The position numbers and the translations under genes were made by a program. The notes under the pieces are model-generated. The model made no database searches, had not been told where the DNA came from, and saw only the letters and a program-made list of their open reading frames with translations. From the NCBI GenBank assembly GCA_014706295.1, contig JACSVZ010000002.1, positions 128,783,431-128,847,430 on the forward strand: a stretch of 64,000 nt of DNA. Direction: 5' to 3'. Origin of the DNA: Lycocorax pyrrhopterus obiensis. Taxonomy: Eukaryota > Chordata > Aves > Passeriformes > Paradisaeidae. Each line of letters begins with the position of its first letter. Within the stretch, counting starts at the first letter, position 1. Shown in pieces: positions 48,196 through 61,750 of the stretch.

Positions 48196-51100
48196 AGAGG
48201 AAAAAAATTAGCTAATTAATTCAAAATAGTTTGAAAAATGTGCTGAGAACAAGGCGTAGCTCTATAACTGAACAAAGAGGTGGAAAGAAAATACTGAATA
48301 GTGACTCACTGAGTCGACACAGTCCATTCTGTGAACTGGAAAGGAAGCCTACAGAAACACAACCCTTAATCATATACTTAATGACTGTACCCAACAGAAT
48401 GTGAAAACTGGGTTCAGGTTGTGCTATTTGCGAGTTTTTGAATACTTGAGTAAGTAACCTTTACTTTCAAATAGGAACGTTCTACATACAATAACAGAGC
48501 CGGTAGATGTATTTAATTCGAACAAGTAGGAACAATCCTCTTATCACCATTTAATGAAACATTTACCTCTTAAGGGTATCAGCTGTAGAGGAGGGAGGAT
48601 GGAGAGCACATACTTTCAAAATTACAGCTCCATGGCAGAAAACTATTCTTCCTAAACCTCTCAGCTGTCTAAAAATCCAACTGACTCCAGCTTTCACTGT
48701 AAAAATTTAATGAACTAAGCTGAAAGCTTCTGTCAGGTCCACAGAAATAGATGTGCAAGTCCTATTATCAAAGGAAAAAGCAGCATCATTGAGAATTCTG
48801 AAAAGCTTCAGGCATCATTTGGTGCAGTGAGCCAGATCAGCTCGGTAAAACATTGGAACCACTCAAATGCCATCCAAATCGACTGTTTACTACACTTCTT
48901 AATGTTGCCATCCCCACTGAAAGTTGTTTTGATTAATTTGTCAAGTAAAGGGGTTTTTACTTCAAAAAATAAATGCAGAAGTGATACCCAAAAGCAAAAT
49001 TTATTCTTGGGTTCTGTAAATATTGAATGTTATTGCAATAAATTATAGTGTATATGTGATATGAAAATATTCCAAATATTTAAATTACCAAAAAACCCAA
49101 ATTACTAAAAAATAGTTAATAGACTATTACACAATCACAGGCTAATTGTAGCCTTCTCAAAAAGCAATCATTTTTTGAAGCAGTTTGCAGAGCTGTTAAG
49201 TGTTCATCCTTTTGTGTTTAAATGTAAATGGAAGGTACTCAGCTAAACCCATATGTGGTACTTTGAAAATACGTGGTTTGGCATTCTCTTAAGCATTTCT
49301 TATTACTTCGATCTTTTTTTTTTAGAAAAATAAAACTATTTCTGTACTGTACAAAATCTCTCTTTCTAAAATGCAAAGACCTAGATCTGTAACAAAAAGC
49401 AAGCAGGCAGAAAGGAATTTGTTAAGACTACATATCCTTCATATTAACATCTGTTTTAATACATATTGGAAGGAAAACACTTTTAATGTCCTGTTTGTGT
49501 TTGTTAATGGCCATCTTTGATTTCCCTGGATTATAGTAAAGAGTCCTTAAAATACAAGTAATCAATAAAACCTATGCCCACTGTCACAAGCATGAAACAC
49601 AACATATTCCTATCCTAAATTATTTAAACAGGACTGTTTAAAATTTATTACATTACCCTGGGAAAAGGCACACAAAGGATGAGTCATATTTTTTAGAATT
49701 TTCATGTGTTATGCAGCAATGATTACTTGCAGAGTGGCTGACGAAATATTTGGAAAGGGAAAAAGTAATCTTTCCAAATCAAGTTATATAACTTTGATTT
49801 ACATAAATGTAATCCATTCAGTAGTCCAAGCAGAAAAGCAATATTTATGGCCCAAACACAAAAACCTAGAGCTTTAGTTGTAATTCTTACTAGGAAAGCA
49901 AAATAGAACCGGGAAGATGAAGGAGGGAAGAGAAGAAATTCATCATTATGGAGGCATGAGGTGTTTACTGTGCTGCCTTTTCTGGCTCTGGATGTAAGAA
50001 AACTCAATACAACTTAAATTGCATAGAAATTCCAGTGCAAATTAATAAGATGATTCCATGCAGGAAGCCTTAAATTCATGATGCCTTTAACAGAGCCTAC
50101 TTTATGTCAACCCTGCCTATTTTTGGTCCTGAGCTGACCACTTATATAAGGAAATGCTAGAAGACATGAAGATGTGGCAGCTTTCCATCAACAGACTGGC
50201 TCTACTTGCTATTCCCAAAGTACTGCTTTGACCCTTGGTGTCACTGGAAAGCCTCTGCAGCACGTGCAGATCTTCTTATCAACTGCTCCTATGTGTATCT
50301 CGTTGGGTATACGTGTGCCACGAACATACAAGCATGGGCACGCTCATGAGAGAAGGATGAGATTCAGAAAAAGATTAAATTTATTTCATCTGAAAGCAAT
50401 CTTTAGAGATGCCCACTAGATCTTCAGAGCTAAAGTATCTGAAACTCTCCGAGTATATTTAACTTCTGCACTGCTGAAAAACATCTTCAGTGCCATCTCA
50501 GAAGTTCACTTAGGAATTGCATATTTTCAAAACTCAAGTAAAGCAAATTAGCACATAGAGTTACATAACAAAAACTATTCTGAAGGGAATAGATTTTATC
50601 TAGCAGAAATAATTAAAACAGCAAAGGCTAAATTCCCTAAACAAACTTAGATCAGTCCTTTTCTGCACACACACTGTGCAGCACTCTGAATCACAGAGCT
50701 ACATGCCATATTTTCCAGGCTATTGCTGGTCTTTTTGCAAAAGAGATGGGCCATTACCTATCCAACTGGACAGTCCAACAGCTCTGAAATCCTTATCGCC
50801 CCAAAAGAAGGGCACTTGTGCTTGAGGTCCTTGCTGCCATCTGCCACCCTCTGGATCTAAACAAAGTGGCTTCCTCACTGAGGCTGTCTGTCCCATTACT
50901 GGCAAAACTACAGACACATTTTCTTGCTTTCATTCAAGGTGTGCACAGCTGAGATCTCCCTGATCCACTCTCCAGAGTGCAATGTGCTCAGGCTGGAGAG
51001 GCTTTCCTAAGAATCAGTTGTTATGGTCTACACCCAAAGTGTAACAAACGTGTTCTGAAAATGACCACCTTCTGTGTTTGCTAATTAATTACAAATTAAG

Positions 51101-51888
51101 ACAAATTGAGTGAGGTTTTATAGGAATGGCCAAAGACCAGCTTGATGCCAAGTTTCAGGTACTTTTCCAAAAGCACAGGGAAACTGGAACACTACAAAGG
51201 AAAGATGATAAAAATACAATCTATCCTAAACAGAGTATTCTCCCTGCAATTTGTTTCACAGGAAAAAGATGAGTCATAAACAAACAAAAACACATACATA
51301 GAACACAGACATTACAGCCCGAGAGGAGGTAACACAGCATAAAGTAGCTTGGCCACACTGATAGTTAATGCTACTAAGGTCATCTTGTCATGTACAACCT
51401 ACTACCAAAGCCTCCTTACAATGCAAAGCAATGCAAACATCACTTGGGTGAAACCTTCAGAGTTTAAAACTCAATTTTTTGGGGGGCTGGCTTACAGCAC
51501 AGTCCAAAACACATGCCACGTTACAATAGAGAACATGGCAATAGCAATAGTAACATACATACTGGTTCTAGTCCTGTATCTCTGTTACGCACCACACATA
51601 AATGTTTTGACTTCACAAAATGGTATCCTTAATAGTACTGACAAGTGGCCTATGTAAAATTTACCTGCAAACTGCTGCTGAGTTATGATAAATTACTTCT
51701 TTCACATGACATCTTCAATGATTAATAACAAATACAACTCAACACTACTGCAAGTTTTTATCTGATGCAATGCAGGACACAAACAATACTGTAGCAACCA
51801 ACCACAGGCAGTCCAACATCCCTTCTCCCCATCCCCAAACTAGATAAACATTTTTTCCAACTGCTTAATGAAAATGTTAAATGAAAGC

Positions 51889-51920
51889 TAAAAAAAAAAG
51901 AAAAGAAAAAGAAAAAAAAT
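51889..51920 (+). repeat. A-rich purine run
   Basis: About 30 bases of A interrupted only by single G, a low-complexity tract. Confidence 0.8.
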
Positions 51921-52129
51921 CAGTCATTTATAAACTGGTTTACTTATTTCAAGCATGCAGAAAGTTCCAAACTTTGAAAACGCATATATTTTGAGACAGC
52001 AGTAGCAATACAGACAAGGCTCTTACAACAACATACAAAGCAAGCAAATGGCAACACAGAGAATACTGTAAACTAAATGACTGAGCCTTAACCAAACAGG
52101 GTCCTGAAGTCAACCAAATCTGGACGGGC

Positions 52130-52149
52130 AATGTAAGCCAATGTAAGCC
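52130..52149. repeat. 10-bp tandem duplication
   Basis: 'aatgtaagcc' occurs twice in direct succession. Confidence 0.8.
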
Positions 52150-55100
52150 ACTGGAATTATTTTTTCATGGTATTTATGTCAAATTATGCTAATTATTGTG
52201 CCTACCTATAAATGGAAATCAAGAGCCAAAAGGAAATTTCCAGGAGACAATGACTTCTTTTCAAAAAAAATGTAATTGCGTATGTAAAATACAAAAAAAA
52301 TCAGTAGCAGTTTTCAAGTCTGCAGTTTTGTTAAAGAGCAAATAGAAATCATAAATTAGGTGGAGTAACTGCTGATTAAGCATTCAATTAAAATTATATG
52401 ATATTTTTCTTGCGTGAGTAATTCAGAGTCAAACAAGGTGTTATACTAAAGAGATATTTATCAGCAAATCATTCTGTGTAATCACTACGATAAAACAGTG
52501 TGAAAATCCCATAGCATGGAAGAAAGGCAGGGGCAGTGGGGAATGCCAGTGCCTACAGATGGCTGAGATTTCCTTGGGTTCTCTGACCCTCACCCACCTC
52601 CCCACGTACATGAATCAAAAGCAAGGTTTTCAACCATTTTACCACTGAACAACTGCAGGTTTTACAAGGAAGAATTCACATTTTGTTAGTTAGCATTCAG
52701 TGGAACTTCAGGAAACTGTATCTTTATTATGGAGAAAACTTCACCCAGACAAACTGGATGCCAGTTAGGAGCAACCATCACTAGACGCAGGTTGACACCA
52801 AGGTGAACACTTTTGGTTTTAGCAGAGATAAAACACAGAAACACAGGTCACAGAATGATTGAAATTTAGTCCTGTGTTATACAGTCTGTTAACTGACATT
52901 AACTACTGTAAACAGCACTTTTTTTTTAATCTAAGACACAGACAGTAAGATTTCTTAAATTATTTAAGACCTGGATATTTAAAACACAATAATAGCCTTA
53001 CTTGCTAGGAATACACACTGAGAAGCTCTATCTTAATGCTAAAAGTGTTCTTTTTAGAGGCTTCTTTATATTTTCATATGCAAAACGGAAAAGTAATCAA
53101 CATCTTAGGAAAACAACATTTTATCATCTTCTTGAGTAACCTTTTTAATATTTTACTGAAGTTAAAATTGACATGGAAGCATCCTAAAGCACTTAAAAAT
53201 AAGACATAGGAAATTTTAAAAGACAGCTTAGCCAGGCAGCCTGGGTATCACAATTCCTTGTTTCTTCCTCCCACTCAGAAACAACTCTCATTTAATTATA
53301 AGGAACTTAAACTTTGACTATTGGAAATGCAGTGAGCACAAGTTTGCCCAAAGAAGACAGTATGCAAGCTCAAGTTTATGCATTTTCATAAGGGGAAGGG
53401 GAGGGGAAAATCCCAAGTCAGAAAATGTGTAGAAACATAAATGAAAGAAATGAATTTAAGCTAGTGAGGCAGAAGATGTTAGAAAACAGGGGTATGACAA
53501 GTACAATTAGCTACAAGCAATCTCTCCTGGTCTTGGAGTATTCTCTCTTACCATTTTTACCTGATAAGAATTCTGATCTGAGGCAAGCATTCTACAGGAG
53601 TCAAAAGCTTACAGGGTGAAGCCGGAACAAAAAAAGCAAGATAATGAGGTAGCAGAGATGAAATTATAGACTGATTGTTAGACAATTACTTGGATAGATG
53701 AAATTACTCAAGATGCCATCACAATTATCACAAAGTTATCATAGTTACAGTTTTTTATTCTAATCCTAAACATAAATCCATTAGATGTTTGGAATTAAAT
53801 TACTCCTACAGCCTGTTTATTGCAGTTATCTTAGTAGAAGGACATGAACATATGGTAGAAATTTGTCCTTGCCTAAAATTACTCTGCTTGTACTCTGTAC
53901 ATTATAAATATGCGGACAGGGAACGGCACTGCCAGATGTAGTGAAGGGAGTAAGAAGATAAGAAGGAGGGTGAAGGAGGGAAGGGCTTCCTACCATCCCT
54001 TTCACACATGCTAGCACAGTATCATTTGCTGGAACGGTAAAAATTCATAGCACTTCATGGTCCAGAAGGACCAGCCACAGCTGTGGTGCATGTACCCAAC
54101 ATTAGGAATACATGGAAAAAAACCAGGAACAGGCACGGAGAAGTGAGAAGTCTGACTCAGAAAGATAACCTGATACTGTAAAGCAGATGTGGAGTGAGAA
54201 ACAAATGCAAATCCACGAACACAGGGAGGTATAACATATAGTCAGCATCACACTGCACTGAAAGAGCAATATAATGGCACTGAAGGAGGAAACACTTCTC
54301 TAGTGAAAGGAAATAAACATCATCTCACTAGTAAAGAAAGGAGCAAGCTTCATGGGCACTCAACAGATGCCAAGCTCCCCAAAAGTCAAAAGAAACAAAA
54401 CTGAAAACATAGCAAATGAGAAGCAGGAGATCTCTGAACTAGAGGTGCTGCTTGCAGGTAAGAATAAAAGTCTTCCACTAACAAGTGACACAAAGTCAGA
54501 ACAATGAATCATGGAAGAACACCCACTATAAGGGGACAGTGTATTTTATTTCTTTACTCATTTGCATCCTTCCCCTTCCAACATCAAGAACACAAGGGAG
54601 ACTTTGCTCGACACAGAGTCCTATTTTTGCAACTAACTTGCCTGCCAGTTCAGAAATGACTATAAGCTTTCCAAGACTGGAAATTCCTCTAGTTCTAGTC
54701 CTCGAAATAAAAATACCATGCCAGTAGAAATCCTGGAAGTCACCTCTTCATCTAGCAACAAAAGAAAACATTCTAAAGTCTCTAGAGCATTTTGGTGGCC
54801 ACTGTTAAGAGTACACATAATTCAAAACCACTGCAAGACAATGAGCTGTACGGGAATTATTTTCTGAACTATTAAAAACTTGTTCATTTGCATGATACAT
54901 AAGAACAGAAACAAGACATTGAAATTAATTCCTTACCACTGGAAACCAGAATTCTGATTTTTAACTGAAAAGACAAGATCACACATTTCCAAATTACAAG
55001 ACAAGGGCAGATAATTTAGTGCTGTTTCCCATTTCTGAGAAGCAGAACAAATAAAATCCTTATTTATTTATTAAAGCCAGCATTTTGATTCTTATAAACT

Positions 55101-56940
55101 CAAAGAAGTGAGTATCTCCTTGAAGCGTTTCCAGCTACACAAAAACAGATCAATGTCCTTGAACTAAGAAACACAGCAGAAAGCCAAGGACTGTACAGGA
55201 ACAAAGGCCACATATCCAGGCACCATCATTTTCAGTACACACAAAAATTCCCAAACCACTTACAGTACTCTCAAGAAAAGAACTGAAAAAGTATTGGGGA
55301 ACTCCACGTTGCCAACACCTGTTTTCACTGTTCTATATTTTCCCTCAGTTTGTAAACGAAAGACTTGCTTCCTTTACTTTTCCTACCTGAAACCTGTTAA
55401 AGTTATCCTGGGCACTGACAGTCAAGATTATTATATCACAAAATTAACTACCATTCTTTAAGCTCCACTAGCTTCTCAACTACACTTACATGCATCCAGT
55501 CTTCAGTTTTCAGTAAGTACCTACCCCCATGGTACCTGATTTACTCAGAAGACCAACAAGGAGGTGTGAGGCTTACGTCATTGAGAGTCTGCTGATGCAG
55601 ACCAGTGCCCCATGCTTGCGTGCAGAGGTTTGTGGGAGTGGAGAAAGACACAAATTTGGGAAAACAGTGGTGACGGGAGAGGAAGAAATAGTCTCCTTCC
55701 TATTGCTTTTGTTCGTTCTGTTGTTGGGGCCCTCTGAGATGGGAGGCACCGGAGGAATTAAATTTCCTTTGTTCTCTCTTTTTCCTTGATGCTGCCCTTC
55801 ATTTCCTTTTCTTGCTGTAAAGGTTAGAGGAAGGGGAAAGCATTGTTATAGGGAATAAGGAGCCGGAGGTCTAAGGCAGTTGTGGATCCATTCACAACAG
55901 GCAGGAGACTAAGAATTATGAAGAAATTAATCATCTGGGACTGATATTTTCCACATATTTTTCTTCCAGTTATGAACGTTGATCATTACTACAGAGGAAA
56001 CAGCTGCTACCAGGACAGACAGAAGAATCAATTTTGTTTTCATTTGGGGCTTTTTATTTGAAACTAATCAAAAAATCGGAACAACAGCATCTATAAAAGG
56101 GACCCAGAATAACACAATCTTCTGTTGACTTCAAGTCACATGTTACTTACATACAGAAACTATTTTATTTCAGTAGCTTATAGTGATATTGATTGAAGGC
56201 ACCTGCAACTGTCTTGGTTGCACATGCACTGTAGTAATTATGCATGCAAATGAGCAAAGTAGATATTCATGTGGTTGATCACCAGTATAATTACTATAAC
56301 TGAATACACAATCATGGTAACTGTACACACAAATTACACATGCATGCAGTTTTAAAAACCAAGTGTTGCATTCATTGTCTCTATTTTGATAACATCCTAT
56401 GGAAACACTTCTCCACTGGAAACAATTAAAAAGTATTAACTTTTAAAAAGATGTACACTTAATCAACTGTCTACTGAACATTAAAAAAATATAACAATCC
56501 AGTAATTTTCTTTTCCAAGCTGACACATCAGCAAAATGTCACTACTGTCATAAGATTTAACAACTTGAAAAGAATAAAACATTTAAACATAGCCTCTTAT
56601 TTCTCCTTCTTATATGCATTTATTAACCTGCAACTGCATTAAGATATTAAAGGTGATTATTTGAAAAAATAATGCATATGATCAAAATTTTTAACAAGAG
56701 CTGAGCTAAATTTCCATTAGCTCATTACAACTCTAGAGATAAGTGGAAATATTTTTAAAGTTTGGATTTTTATCAATCTAAACACTTAAACAGACAGGAT
56801 TTGATTATACTTTAGACCAGAAGAGTTGGTGCATTCAAACCCATAAAAGGTATTTTTCTAAGGTACTTAAACAACATGTGCTTTCATGTCTCAAGCCCAG
56901 ATTTTGATCCATCTATATTAACATAAGAAACAATTCTGCA

Positions 56941-56946
56941 TTTATT
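56941..56946 (-). terminator. FSBP: Possible FSBP poly(A) signal
   Basis: A minus-strand AATAAA lies 41 bases past the FSBP stop codon. Its use would give a very short 3' UTR; further hexamers lie downstream, so the true site is uncertain. Confidence 0.3.
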
Positions 56947-56986
56947 ATTAAGTACTTCAAAGAATATGACAGAAGTAATAAAATAT

Positions 56987-57512
56987 TTAGATATTGCTGT
57001 ATTCTGGCAGATCACGGCGTAGTCGTATTGCCTTCAGCTTCTCTACTTTGATTTTTGTTCGCAACAGTTCTTCTTCCAGTTGCTGCTTTCTTTTCAAACC
57101 ATCCCTTTTTTCTTGGACATAAAGACCAATTTTTCTTTGGTTTTCTAATATTATTTGATGCTCTTCTTTCAGCATCTGTAACATCTGTGGGTCGTAACCA
57201 CACATTGGTCTAAAGCGTTCTCCAACCTCAAGCCTGAAAAACTCATCTCTTCTTGGTACAGGGGAAGGAGACATCATCACTCTCATATCAACTGAAGACA
57301 CTGATGTTGAAGGAGACCTTTCCATAATATGCACCAACTGGTGTTCTTCCTCTTGTTCTAAGTTCTCATTTTGCTGTGAGTCTATAATCAAAGAAGGAGG
57401 AGGTTTGACATCCTCTTCCGACTGTAAGTCCATCATGACTGTCGCAGGATGGTGATCCAACATGGCCTGTGGTGAACTGGTACCAGCAATTGTTTCTTTA
57501 TCGATACTAGCA
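56987..57512 (-). CDS. FSBP: FSBP coding exon 2 (C-terminal half, stop)
   Basis: 526 nt, acceptor TGTGTTCTAG, stop TAA at 56989-56987. It encodes residues 124-298. The first part is an acidic, Pro/Ser-rich linker ([53 protein letters not shown]). The last third is a predicted coiled coil ([20 protein letters not shown], then [20 protein letters not shown] and [18 protein letters not shown]), probably for oligomerisation. It is close to human FSBP in the coiled coil and looser in the linker. An in-frame open stretch continues upstream into the intron to 57592, but the conserved acceptor and the join to exon 1 place the exon start at 57512. Confidence 0.96.
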
Positions 57513-60500
57513 CTAGAACACACAAAATCATATTTAAATAATCCATTAAAAACTATTTTAAAAGGCATAGCTGTAAGTAACCAAAGCTTCATTTGAATAC
57601 TACTCTGCTATCTACGCCTGAGACTCTATTTCATTACCTGAACACCACTTGTGCCCCTCTTTCTTTCCACCACAGACACAGCCCTGTCTTACTCCGATTT
57701 TACTGCTCTAAAGGCAGTACAGCCAACAGAGAACTCATCTGGTAGGCCCCTCTGACACTGAAGAAGCAAGAAGGGCTATTAGTGACAAATGAAAATATAA
57801 AAAAAAAGCAGCAACAAGTCATGCAAGTAACAGAGGACAGAGTTTATATAATATAAAAGGTGATTTTAAAAGGACATTAATTTAGATGGAGTAGACTATG
57901 GCAGAAACATTTCCATATCCCAAACTTATTAATCTCCCCTGTTTTAATGTGCTCCCTGTTTCTGATTCATACACCTAAGTATTTGGGGTTTTTTTCAATG
58001 TAAAATAATCACTAAATAAAATTACACAAAGAGCCTTGGGAAAAGAAACCAGGGCCCAAAAGACAACCCTTGCTAGTAGATTTGGGAACCAAGCTAATCC
58101 TTGCTCCTTCTCTTTGAATCGTTGATCTTAGTATTTCTTCTGAAGCTTCAAGACACAGAAATGCTTCCAATTAAGAACAGCCTATAGTTCTGTGCATTTC
58201 TTTTTGAAAGAACAACACCCACTTGACTCATTTGTCTCTCTGTAAATCCCTGAGTCAGCAGCATCTCAAATCATGATTTGACACTGCATTGGCTTTGATG
58301 ATAATAATGGCTCAAGCTGTTCCTGACACTTGTCTACCATCAGTTGTGTTTGAAACCCTACACTTCTGCACATCACTCCTTTATTGAGGTAATGCTTTCT
58401 TAAACCAGATCAGCTTCTTGATCTATTACTGTACATATCTACAAAGAATACTTGCAGCATGACTGGGAAGGCAGTATAGAGTTACATGGGAACAGGAATA
58501 TATTAACTTGGGATTGACAGCCAAGTCAGTGCACCCTCATCGCCAGGACTGTCTAAAACAGAGGCTATAATTGGCGGTTGCAGACTCAAGACATTTCTGA
58601 ACCCTTCAAAGACTACTGCTAGAAGTTAAAGGCAGCAAGTGGATCCATGATTAACCTAACATTCACAGGTGCTCCCCAACCCTGGAGGACTTGAGTCGCT
58701 GTCTTAAATTTGAGGGTGAGCAATGGAGTTTTTCTACACCTTAAAATGCCTTCAGAGCCCTACATGCCACACACTGAGAAACTATCTGATTATTAAAACA
58801 CCATACTGTTTAGTAAGAGATGTGGGCTCAAATTCCCAAAAGCAAAGAGAAATTTAATTTGTACATCCTGTTCTCATGTAAATGCACTAACTCCTTGATG
58901 AAAAGGTGGCATGAACATAATTTCTGGATGTCCCATGGTCTTCAAAACTCTTGGTTTAAAAGAAATAAGCAATCACAGTTGCAATTTCTGAAGGACCCTG
59001 ACCTAGCCTGCCATCCACTAACATGAAAATGCATTTTCTATAATAAAAGCATGAAAGCTTCTCAATACTCAGTTGTAAAAATGCTCATCAGGGTCAGAGC
59101 AATATATTTTCCAAAAATAAAGCCTGTCAACCACACAAACTATTTAAACTAAAGATTCTTTTTAAGAAAACACCATCCATCTGAAGCAAGTATTGAAAAC
59201 TGACCTTTCATTAATCCTCTGAAGAAAAAACCAAGATAATCTTAATTCTATTGACTGTTACCTGAGCTGCCTACGAAGTATCAATTATATCACCTTACTC
59301 GCTTCTACTTCATGCCACAAAGCTTCACTTTTTCCTATATGCTTCTTTCTCACATTGGTTTAGTCCCCTCAGCATCGGAAGCATTATCCTGCACACAAAT
59401 TTTCACTTGTTTTCCCCAGTGCTGAGTGTAATTCTGGGTTTCCCCCCTCTTCACAACCACAGCTTCTAATAAAGCTTCTCTCCTTCTCATTTGCTGGCTC
59501 CTGGCCAGCTTCTAGCCTGAGAAAAGTGGAAACAACCAGCAGGAGAAGCAGGTCATTCTGACAAAAGGAAATGGAGAGAGAGCAGAAAGAGAAAGTGAGA
59601 GAGGTTAAATACAAGAAAGATTTTGTCTAGCATAGACTAGAGCCTCCAAACAGTGAAAAAAAAAAAACCATCTCAGTGTAATCCACACAGAACTAGAAAA
59701 ACTACCAGATCTCCAGGTAACTCTGATGAGGCTTGGTTTTTTTTTCCTTAGTCAGCCTCTTAAGAGGAAAATAATTAGACAGCAAAGACAGAAAGAAGGA
59801 ATTGAGAAACAAAAGAGCTGCCTGTATGGTGGTTACTAATGTTGTTTCTGACAACTTGACTGAAAGAAAGACAAACAACAGTTACCACAATTGGGGCATG
59901 GTGTTTATAACCCTGCAGGCACCCATGATTCACCAGGTTTTGTTTAATCACAGCGAGCTAGAAATTGCTTAAAGGTGCGATTAAGAATTTGGGCTCGTTA
60001 TAAGCCGTATTTCCCTCCTCCAAAACCTAAGTCATATCCTGGTGAGTTAAAACCCAACACTGGGTTTATAAAGTTAGGGTAAAATGCAACTCAGAGAACT
60101 ATCAAGTAATTATGTATTTGGGCAGGGAAAAAAAATAATCTTTTAAATTATATTCTTTTCCTTCAGCCCACAGTGTAGTGGCTGTTCCTAGGAACAACCA
60201 TTTTGGGTAAGCAGTAATCAAGTCAGTGTTCCCAGACCCATACAAAACTGCAAAAAATGTTTAAAGTACAGGAGACAAACTATGGAGATCATTAGCTCTT
60301 AATCATCCACTAAAAGCGTCAGTGCTTTTTATAAGCCGATCTACAAACTAAAGTTCTCACACTATTTTTTTCCCCCCCTCCTTACAAAAGTTGGTAGTCA
60401 AGACACTGCAACCTTTATTAGCGCAATTAAAAGCCTCATTTTGTTCCAGAGAATTCTTTGGAATGGTTCCTCCAGGGGCATTCACCAGGAGCAGCAGCAC

Positions 60501-61750
60501 GGCCCAGTTGCTTTAGACTTCTTTACGCAAAGGACCCACAACAGAATATTTTTAGAGCATCTGGCATGTTGGGATTTAGACAATTGTTACCATTCAGTTC
60601 AACCAGTGGCACCATGAATCCAATTCAGCAAGTGTGCGCATGCCAGCTTTTCTTAGAGTGTTACGCTGCTGCACTCACTATCAGTATATCTGATTAAAAT
60701 ACAGAAAGTTGGCTTCCCATTAATCTGCTTGGGAAAATAAGAAAAATCAGAGCTTTCTCAAGGTTGCTGGGGAGTTATTTGACTTCCCTCCCCCACTCCC
60801 TAGCTTAGTTTTTGTATCTGGAGGGACCAAAACCTGACCCAGGCATTTTTTGATCCCTCAAGGACCAATACAGAACCAGCAGAGTGTTACAAGTCAGATA
60901 TGAGGGGCATTAGCCAGCTGTGGGAGAAAGCCTGCACAGTGCCTGCCTGTATTATGTCTGGCTCAAATCTAGACAGTGTGTCTCACTTTACTGAGCAGTA
61001 AAAAAAAAGAAACCTTGCAAAAAAAAAAGAAAACTTCTAGTGCTGTACCTCTCAGTTTCTCTCTGTATTTAAACTACCTCACATACGACACAGAACTGCT
61101 TGGAGTTTAGACTGCAATTAGCTTTGCTCCAGCTTCAGGGAACCACCGTCAACGCAAGAAAAGTATAATTTAAAAAAACATTTGCACTCACAAAGGCACT
61201 GCAGTGTGGAGAATCAATTTTTTTTCTTTAAAGGGTTGGGATTAGCTAAAACATAACATGCAAACACCAAAGTAAATGAGAGAAAAAAAGGTGCATAAGG
61301 TTTCTTAGCTCTGTGAACTAACTTTATTAGAAATCCTATATAAACTGGTAACAGTTCCATATGTTGCAAAATGACTGCAGTATTACCTTAAATGGAGGAG
61401 AATAGCCATCACTTTGCCAGTGTTTGAATAATCTGCCTATTAAAAGGTAGAGGAGGGGTAGAGGTTGGAGCTACTATTTCTCTTTGATTCTCTCGTAACC
61501 CTCACTTTCCAGAGTATGACAAAGACTCTGAAACAAGCTTTGAAAGAGCTGAAAAAAATTAATGCAATGCTAAGTCACCATAAAGCTTCTCATAAAACAA
61601 AAGCAGTATTATTTTTGTCATTGTTTCCCATTTGGGAATTTCTCTGATAAACACTTCCTTTAGGTGCCTGAGCACAAGCAAAAGCGTTACAAAGTAGATA
61701 GGAGGCGCCATAATTTTCATTCAGTAACAAAATAAAAAGAATTGTCTCAC
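57513..61750 (-). other. FSBP: FSBP intron, 4.2 kb
   Basis: GT-AG intron between the two coding exons. It contains a 16-base perfect palindrome (58266-58281), A-rich runs near 59658 and 61001-61031, and no recognised exon or repeat. If RAD54B transcripts start at the same CpG island, this is also RAD54B intron. Confidence 0.75.
58266..58281. repeat. 16-bp perfect palindrome
   Basis: TCAAATCATGATTTGA equals its own reverse complement. It resembles a dimeric homeodomain-type site, but function is not shown. Confidence 0.85.

Larger units (their letters stand above)
41791..56920. other. 15 kb without a recognised exon
   Basis: If RAD54B starts at or beyond the FSBP promoter, this is RAD54B 5' intron sequence, and it should contain the missing N-terminal coding exon(s), about 85 residues. 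I looked for the conserved start (Met-Arg-Arg-Ser... and Lys-Lys-Pro-x-Phe-Ile-Pro-Pro-Gly) on the minus strand and did not find it. Short open frames on both strands show no domain. Contents otherwise: short tandem duplications, A/T runs, a CpG-richer patch and one fossil SINE, listed separately. 46080-46450 is purine-rich on the plus strand. Confidence 0.6.

Noticed and set aside
50720..50917. Minus-strand 65-codon open frame
   Set aside because: No similarity to SNF2, FSBP or other recognised families; judged to be chance.
57513..57592. N-terminal extension of FSBP exon 2 (start at 57592)
   Set aside because: The extension is intron sequence read through a valid acceptor; joining exon 1 at 57512 restores the conserved Gln-Ser-Ala-Ser junction.
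59384..59490. Minus-strand frame starting Met-Arg-Arg-Arg as the RAD54B start exon
   Set aside because: The resemblance stops after three residues and the frame runs to a stop without a convincing donor.
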